Assembly: GCA_963714145.1 (NCBI GenBank)
Contig: OY970235.1
Location: 1,488,001-1,552,000, forward strand
Source of the DNA: JBBWZH01 sp035544115
Lineage (GTDB): Bacteria; Actinomycetota; Actinomycetes; Mycobacteriales; CADCTP01
Direction: 5' to 3'
DNA length: 64,000 nucleotides
The notes beneath the pieces were generated by a model. That model was given only the letters and a program-made list of their open reading frames with translations. It did not search any database and had not been told where the DNA came from. Below, one piece after another: positions 59,060 through 64,000 of this stretch; within the stretch, counting starts at the first letter, position 1; every line of letters starts with the position of its first letter. The position numbers and the translations under genes are program-made.

Positions 59060-60286
59060 TCAGCGGGCTCGTAGCAGCGCCGCGTAGAGGGTCAGGCCCG
59101 GGCCGAAGGCCATTGCAACAACGTGCTGTCCGGGCGCCACCACGCCGGCCGCGCGCAGCCGGGACAGCACCAGCAGCACGGTCGCCGAGGAACAGTTGCC
59201 ACAATCCCGCAGCACCCCGTACGAGGCGTCCAGCGAACCGTCCGGGAGTTCCAGCCGGCGCGCGACCACCTCCAGGATTCGCCGGCCGCCCGGGTGCACC
59301 GCCCAGCCGGCCACCTCGTCCCGGGTCAGCCCGTTGCCGGCGAGCAGCCGGTCGACCACGGCCCCGACGTGCCGGGCCAGCACCGCCGGCACCCGCGGCG
59401 AGAGTCCCATCCGGAAGCCGATGTCGGTGACGTCCCAGGTCATGTAGTCGGCGGTGCTGATGTCGGTGCGGGCCACCACGTCGACCACCTCGAAGCCGGG
59501 CGGGTCGGCGTCGTCGGTGGGCAGCAGCACGATCGCGGCGGCCGCGTCGGCGAACAGGGCGTGCGCGACCACCTGGTCGACCTCGGTGCCGGCCGGCTGC
59601 AGGTGCAGCGTCGGCAACTCCAGGCACAGCAGCACCGCCGGCCGGCCCCGGGCGGCGACGAAGTCGGCCACCGCGCCCAGCCCGGGCAGCGCCGCGTAGC
59701 AGCCCATGTGTCCGACGAACAGCCGCTGCACCTCGTCGGACATGCCCAGGTCGCGGGCCAGCCGGATGTCGATGCCGGGGGTGCCGTAGCCGGTGCAGGA
59801 GGCGACCGCGAACAGCCCGACCTGGCCCGGGTCCAGCCGCGCGTCGGTGAGCGCGGCGGCCACCGCGTCCTTGCCCAGCGGCACCGCCTCGGCCAGGTAG
59901 CGCTCCATCCGGGCCGCCGTGCCCCAGCTCGAGACGTCCTCGAAGAGCGGGTTGGCCACCGCGTGCCGGCTGGTCACCCCGGACGAGACGAAGATCTGCT
60001 CGGCGGCCCGGACCCCGGCGTGATGCCGGGCGAAGAACCCGTCCCAGACGGTGCGCTGGTCGTACCGGGCCGGCAGCGCGTGCCCCATCCCGGCCACCGC
60101 CGCCCGCGACGGCGCCCGCCCCCGACCCGAGCCGGACCGGCCCGAGCCGGACCGGCCCGAGCCGGACCGGCCCGGGCTGGACCGCGCCGGGCTCGACCGG
60201 GCCGGGCGCGGCCGGGCCGGCTCCGGCTCGGCTGGGTGGGCCCCGGCCGGCTCGGCCTCCGCCGGACCCGGCCCGGGGGTCACCAC
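59060..60286 (-). CDS. Type III polyketide synthase
   Basis: 408 residues from GTG 60286, with GAGG seven bases upstream. Chalcone-synthase-like fold with the full catalytic triad: Cys196 in GHMGCYAALPGL, His331 in AVHPGGRRILE, Asn364 in CGNCSSATVL. The first 55 residues are Pro/Arg-rich with GSGRS repeats and precede the normal N-terminus (VAGMGHALPARYDQ). Condenses malonyl-CoA on an acyl or acetyl starter to give pyrones, resorcinols or naphthalenes; the starter cannot be told from sequence. Last gene of a three-gene minus-strand operon with an acyl-CoA dehydrogenase-like protein and a methyltransferase. Confidence 0.93.
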   Translation of the reverse strand: MVTPGPGPAEAEPAGAHPAEPEPARPRPARSSPARSSPGRSGSGRSGSGRSGSGRGRAPSRAAVAGMGHALPARYDQRTVWDGFFARHHAGVRAAEQIFVSSGVTSRHAVANPLFEDVSSWGTAARMERYLAEAVPLGKDAVAAALTDARLDPGQVGLFAVASCTGYGTPGIDIRLARDLGMSDEVQRLFVGHMGCYAALPGLGAVADFVAARGRPAVLLCLELPTLHLQPAGTEVDQVVAHALFADAAAAIVLLPTDDADPPGFEVVDVVARTDISTADYMTWDVTDIGFRMGLSPRVPAVLARHVGAVVDRLLAGNGLTRDEVAGWAVHPGGRRILEVVARRLELPDGSLDASYGVLRDCGNCSSATVLLVLSRLRAAGVVAPGQHVVAMAFGPGLTLYAALLRAR

Positions 60287-60290
60287 CGGG

Positions 60291-61497
60291 CTACCTCGGC
60301 GTCGTTCTCCGGGTCCAGCCGAGGGTGGCCAGGCCCAGCCAGTCGGCGCAGACGTCGCTGGTGGCCGGCTGCAGCGAGCCGCACCGGGCGTCCCGGTAGA
60401 TCCGTTCGAGCGGGTGGCCGCGCCGGCTGGCCGAGGTGCCGGCCGCCTCCAGCATCGAGGCGGCGACGTCCATCGCGGTCTCGCCGGCCAGCAGCTTCGC
60501 CCGCCAGACCCAGCGGTTGGTCTCCGGCTCGCCCGGCCGCGGTGTCCACCCGCCGGGCCGCCTCCCGGACCGCGAGCCGGGCCGCGGCGACCCGGGCGTC
60601 GGCGCGGCCGATCCGGGCCCGGACCGCCGGCAGCCGGTGCAGGCCGCGCCCGGTCAGGTGCGCGACCGCGGCGTCGATCGCGGCCTGCGCCACCCCGACG
60701 TACACCGCGGCGTAGGAGGCGACCAACCACTGCGGCATCACCTGGGCCAGCAGCAGGGTCAGCCCCTCCAGGCCGCCGAGCAGGGTGGCCGCGCCGACGG
60801 TGACGTCCAGGTGCAGGTCGTCGGAGCCGGTGGCGCGCATGCCGAGCGAGTCCCAGGTGGGCTCGACCGTGATCCCGGGGCCGTTCGGCACCAGGAAGTG
60901 GGAGACCTTCGCCGGCTCCACCCCGGCGGCGCGGGCGGCGACCAGGTAGACGTCGGCGTGCCCGGCGCCGGACACGAACGTCTTCGCGCCCTTGAGGTGG
61001 AACCCGTCGCCGTCCGGCCGGTACGCGGTGGTCAGCTTGGACAGCCGGCTGCCGGCGCCGCGCTCGCTCATCGCGACCGCGAACAGCGCGCCCTCGGCGG
61101 CCCGGCGCAGCGCCGCGTCCCGCATCGCGAAGTACGACTCGGGGACGCCCAGCGCGCGCGCCACCTCGTCCGGGGTCTGCGCCAGCGCGCCGGTGACCGA
61201 GGCGTGCATGTTGAAGACCAGCGCGGTGGCCCCGTTGCCGGCCGCCAGCGCCATCGCCACCTCGACGTAGTCGGCGAAACCGGCGCCCGGGCCGCCGAGC
61301 CGGGCCGGCACCATCAGGCCGAGCAGCCCGGCCGCGCGCAGGTCGGCGAAGTCGGCCACCGGGAAGGTGCCGGCCCGGTCGTGCGCCGCGGCGCGGTCGG
61401 CCAGCGCGGGCGCCAGCGCGGTGGCCGCGGCCAGCGCCGCGCCCGGGTCGGTCAGCTGGGCCGGCACCTGGGCCGGCACGGTGTCGGTCGCGCTCAT
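60291..61497 (-). pseudogene. Acyl-CoA dehydrogenase-family protein with +1 frameshift
   Basis: ATG 61497 with GGGAGG upstream; overlaps the methyltransferase stop (ATGA). The first 320 residues read as a normal acyl-CoA dehydrogenase (SERGAGSRLSKLTTAY; FLVPNGPGITVEPTW; LAQVMPQWLVASYAA). Near 60537 one extra G in the minus-strand run GCGGCC shifts the frame. Removing it restores PGEPETNRWVWRAKLLAGE, then MDVAASMLEAAGTSASRRG and LERIYRDARCG up to a stop at 60291 (401 aa). Without correction the frame runs to 60280 with nonsense C-terminal residues. The restored end has QPAT where dehydrogenases have the catalytic Glu (YEGT), suggesting a monooxygenase-like or altered reaction. Could be a sequencing error or a true mutation. 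Confidence 0.87.
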
Positions 61498-62240
61498 GAT
61501 CCCTCCCGCTCCTCGGTTCGGTCTGCCTTCGTGCCGTACGCCTGGAAGAGCACCGCGGTCGAGCGGGTCGGCAGCATCCGTACCGCCGGCCGGCGCCGGG
61601 CCAGGAACCCGGCCATGCCCAGCAGCGACGGCCGCAGCCCGCGCAGCGTGAGCCGGACGCCGTGCCGGGCACACTCGGCGGCCAGCTGGGCCCGGTCGAC
61701 GAACAGTGCCGGGTCATGGATTCCCCGCGGCGCCGCGCCTGGAACGCGTTCGGCGATCTGGACGGCGACCAGCCGGGCCCGCCGGGTGGCCGCGATCGTG
61801 TCGATCACCAGCGTGCCGCCCGGCCGGAGCACCCGGCAGGCCTCCGCGACGGTGCCGGGCAGGTCCGGCACGTGCTCCAGGATCTCGCCGGCGCAGACCA
61901 CGTCGGCGACCGCGTCCGGGAGCGGCACCCGGGCCGCGTCCGCCCGGACCGGCAGCACGCCGTGCTCGCGGGCCAGCGCCAGCGCGGTGCACCCGATGTC
62001 GACGCCGACGTGCCGGTAGCCGAGCCGGGCGGCGTGCGGGGCGAGCAGGCCGGCGCCGCAGCCGAGGTCGACCAGCAATGCGTCCGGGTGGCCGGCCGGC
62101 GGGATCAGCCCGGCCCGGGCCGCGGCCAGCCAGTGCAGCATCGCGAACGCGCCGTCCGGTCGCCACCACTGGTCGGCGAGATCGTCGTACTGGCCCGGGT
62201 CGTTCCGCGGTCGGGGTGCGGCGGCCCGGGACAGGGCCAT
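61494..62240 (-). CDS. SAM-dependent methyltransferase (UbiG-like)
   Basis: 248 residues, ATG 62240 (GTG 62243 also in frame). Class I motifs: DLGCGAGLLAPHAARLGY (motif I, about residue 57), GVDIGCTALALAREHG, and CAGEILEHVPDLPGTVAEAC. N-terminus YDDLADQWWRPDG matches O-methyltransferases of the UbiG/quinone group. First gene of the operon with the type III PKS, so it probably O- or C-methylates a phenolic polyketide. Exact position of methylation cannot be predicted. Confidence 0.92.
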   Translation of the reverse strand: MALSRAAAPRPRNDPGQYDDLADQWWRPDGAFAMLHWLAAARAGLIPPAGHPDALLVDLGCGAGLLAPHAARLGYRHVGVDIGCTALALAREHGVLPVRADAARVPLPDAVADVVCAGEILEHVPDLPGTVAEACRVLRPGGTLVIDTIAATRRARLVAVQIAERVPGAAPRGIHDPALFVDRAQLAAECARHGVRLTLRGLRPSLLGMAGFLARRRPAVRMLPTRSTAVLFQAYGTKADRTEEREGS

Positions 62241-62377
62241 CACCTACCGGCTCCGGACACTCCCTCAGCGGGGCGGTTCGCCGTCACCACCTCAATGTAC
62301 GTGCCACCCGCCCGGGCGCCGCAGTACTCAATTCCGCCGCTGCCGGCGGTGGGCCCGCGGTCAGCGGGCCGTCGGGG

Positions 62378-62878
62378 TCAGGTGCGGCCCTCGCGCTCCT
62401 GGGCGGTGCGCAGGGTGGACGAGTGCGGCAGCCAGTCGGCCAGCCGGACCGGGAAGCCGTCCGCCTGCAGCAGGGCCACCACCTCCGGGTCGTCGTCGAC
62501 CACGACGCCGACCTCGCGGGTGCGGCGCAGCCGGCGCAGCTCGTCCCGCTTGGTCACCCGGGCCGGCCGGAAGTCACGGTTGCCGCGCATCAGCAGCGTG
62601 CCGGCCGGCAGGCCGTTGTCGGCCAGCCAGCGCACGGTGGCCTTGCGGGTGCGCTCCGGCCGCCCGGTCAGCCAGACCACGTCGTGGTCGGCGGCGAGCT
62701 GGTGCACCAGGCTGACCCCGACCTCCAGCGGCGGGTCGTCGTCGGCCGCGGCGAAGAACTCCGGCCAGCGCTTCGGCTGGCTCTCCACCAGATGCAGCCG
62801 GTGCCGGACGTCGGCCACCACCCCGTCGATATCGACCACCGCCACCGGAGGTTGCCCGCCTGGGGCCGACGCAGCCAT
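62378..62878 (-). CDS. HAD-superfamily phosphatase, polynucleotide-phosphatase-like
   Basis: 166 residues. Motif I VVDIDGVVADVRHRLHL with two aspartates, motif II VVWLTGRPERTRKATVRWL, and VVVDDDPEV as the final acidic motif. The short cap-less form with LTGRPERTR resembles phage T4 PNK 3'-phosphatase-type proteins of actinobacteria. Likely removes a phosphate from a small molecule or nucleic acid end. ATG 62878 chosen at the start of the conserved core; the longer open frame is antisense to the M20 gene. Monocistronic. Confidence 0.87.
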   Translation of the reverse strand: MAASAPGGQPPVAVVDIDGVVADVRHRLHLVESQPKRWPEFFAAADDDPPLEVGVSLVHQLAADHDVVWLTGRPERTRKATVRWLADNGLPAGTLLMRGNRDFRPARVTKRDELRRLRRTREVGVVVDDDPEVVALLQADGFPVRLADWLPHSSTLRTAQEREGRT

Positions 62879-62978
62879 GGCCCCGAGTCTGCCAGCCGGC
62901 TCCGGACCGCCGTGCGCCGGCCGCCCCGTCGCCGTCCGGGCGATGGAGCGGGTGCGTCCGTACTGGTAGGAAGGAGCG

Positions 62979-64000
62979 ATGACGAGCGCCGCCGAGGACG
63001 AGGTGGTCGGGCTCTGCGCCGACCTGATCCGGTTCGACACGTCGAACCCGACGAGTACCGAACGGGCGGCCGCCGAGTGGGTCGCCGGCAAGCTGTCCGA
63101 GGTCGGCATCGAGTCGACGCTGTTGGAGTCCGAGCCGGGCCGGGCCAGCGTGGTGGCCCGGGTCGCCGGCACCGACCCGAGCCGGCCGGCGCTGCTCATC
63201 CACGGTCACCTGGACGTGGTGCCGGCCGACCCGGCCGAGTGGTCGGTGCACCCGTTCTCCGCCGAGATCTCCGACGGCTACCTCTGGGGCCGCGGCGCGG
63301 TGGACATGAAGGACATGGACGCGATGACGCTGGCCGTGGTCCGGGACTGGGCCCGCACCGGCCGCCAGCCTCCGCGGGACGTGGTGCTCGCGTTCGTCGC
63401 GGACGAGGAGGCCGGCGGCAGCAAGGGCGCCCGCTGGCTGGTGGACAACCACCCGGGGCTGTTCGAGGGCTGCACCGAGGCGATCAGCGAGGTCGGCGGG
63501 TTCAGCCTGACCGTCCGCCCGGACCTGCGGCTGTACCTGGTGCAGATCGCCGAGAAGGGGATGGCCTGGCTCAAGCTGACCGCCCGCGGCCGGCCCGGGC
63601 ACGGCTCGATGGTGCACGAGGACAATGCGGTGGTCCGGCTCGCCGAGGCGGTCGCCCGGATCGGCCGGCACGAGTTCCCGATCGTGGTGACCAAGCCGGT
63701 GCGGGCGTTCCTGGAGGCGTTGTCCGACACGGTCGGCATCGAGCTCGACCCGGACGACGTGGAGACGCTGCTGCCCCGGCTCGGCGGCCTGGCCCGGCTG
63801 GTCGGCGCCACGCTGCGGAACACCGCCAACCCGACCATGCTGGACGCCGGCTACAAGTCGAACGTGATCCCGGGCAGCGCCAGCGCGGTGATCGACGGCC
63901 GGTTCCTGCCCGGCCAGGAGCAGGCGTTCAACGCGCAGCTGGACGAGCTGCTCGGCGCCGGCATCGAGCGCGACTGGGTGCACCACGACCAGGCGGTGGA
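62979..64000 (+). CDS. M20 family metallopeptidase (3' end outside window)
   Basis: First 340 residues of a dipeptidase/acetylornithine deacetylase-type enzyme; the window ends before the stop. ATG has AAGGAG three bases upstream. Metal ligands: His in LIHGHLDVVP (about 70-79), Asp in WGRGAVDMKDMDA, Glu pair in ADEEAGGSKGAR, and a dimerisation-domain His in RGRPGHGSM. Actinobacterial relatives are annotated as M20/M25/M40 peptidases of unclear substrate. Divergent from the HAD phosphatase with about 100 bases between. Confidence 0.93.
   Translation, partial: MTSAAEDEVVGLCADLIRFDTSNPTSTERAAAEWVAGKLSEVGIESTLLESEPGRASVVARVAGTDPSRPALLIHGHLDVVPADPAEWSVHPFSAEISDGYLWGRGAVDMKDMDAMTLAVVRDWARTGRQPPRDVVLAFVADEEAGGSKGARWLVDNHPGLFEGCTEAISEVGGFSLTVRPDLRLYLVQIAEKGMAWLKLTARGRPGHGSMVHEDNAVVRLAEAVARIGRHEFPIVVTKPVRAFLEALSDTVGIELDPDDVETLLPRLGGLARLVGATLRNTANPTMLDAGYKSNVIPGSASAVIDGRFLPGQEQAFNAQLDELLGAGIERDWVHHDQAV

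Noticed and set aside
60280..61497. Intact 405-codon reading of the acyl-CoA dehydrogenase gene
   Set aside because: The C-terminal 80 residues of that frame are Gly/Arg/Pro-rich nonsense, while the shifted frame matches the family.

Overview
The window is about 73% G+C and carries a complete actinobacterial rRNA operon, small overlapping ATGA/GTGA operons, many leaderless promoters and the mycobacterium-like order argH-mpg-tyrS ... tlyA-nadK-recN-steA-steB-pyrG-nudix-xerD-parA-scpA-scpB-rluB-cmk-der, then pgsA-DUF881-sbp-DUF881-gcvH-glyA-garA-ftsR-DUF151-merR-gcvP. Gene content and the 16S sequence fit a filamentous actinomycete of the Micromonosporaceae. I would not name a genus from sequence reading alone.

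Layout. 0.1-3.5 kb: argH, mpg and tyrS. 3.5-10 kb: a non-coding upstream region with two tandem rrn promoters, then 16S-23S-5S rRNA with RNase III-type processing stems and a strong terminator. 10-14 kb: a very long, low-complexity TPR protein. 14.4-28.3 kb: DUF1015, a TPR protein, a HAD-IIA phosphatase, an SCP2 protein, a phasin-like protein, tlyA, nadK, recN, steA/steB, pyrG and ADP-ribose pyrophosphatase. 28.3-29.9 kb: divergent DoxX/TetR genes with four evenly spaced palindromic operators. 30-38.5 kb: ald, xerD, then a chromosome-organisation block (ParA-like ATPase, ribbon-helix-helix-like partner, inactive S2P-like membrane protein, ScpA, ScpB). 38.5-45 kb: rluB, a low-GC non-coding island, aroH, a degenerate 1.8 kb stretch, cmk, plsC and der. 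45.2-49.2 kb: tRNA-Pro and a membrane/division operon (CDP-alcohol phosphatidyltransferase, DUF881, sbp, DUF881). 49.3-58.4 kb: glycine cleavage and one-carbon genes (gcvH, glyA, riboswitch-gcvP) interleaved with garA, ftsR, DUF151, a second MerR gene and an esterase. 58.5-62.3 kb: a DUF5999 gene and a minus-strand operon of methyltransferase, acyl-CoA dehydrogenase-like protein (frameshifted) and type III polyketide synthase. 62.4-64 kb: a HAD phosphatase and an M20 peptidase cut by the window end.

The most unusual signal is in the chromosome-organisation block. A rare palindromic motif, ATGTCGACAT, clusters between 35.2 and 46.4 kb. It forms an 18-bp perfect palindrome at the scpA promoter, lies four times in a ~47% GC island at 39.4-39.7 kb, and recurs inside scpB, cmk and at the 5' ends of parA and a DUF881 gene, usually written in rare AT-ending codons. 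Just upstream of the parA-like gene is a separate array of T(C/G)CACA boxes at a strict 21-bp period. Together with the ParA-RHH gene pair next to scpAB, this suggests an undescribed DNA-site-based partition or condensin-loading system. That is an inference; the motif positions are direct observations.
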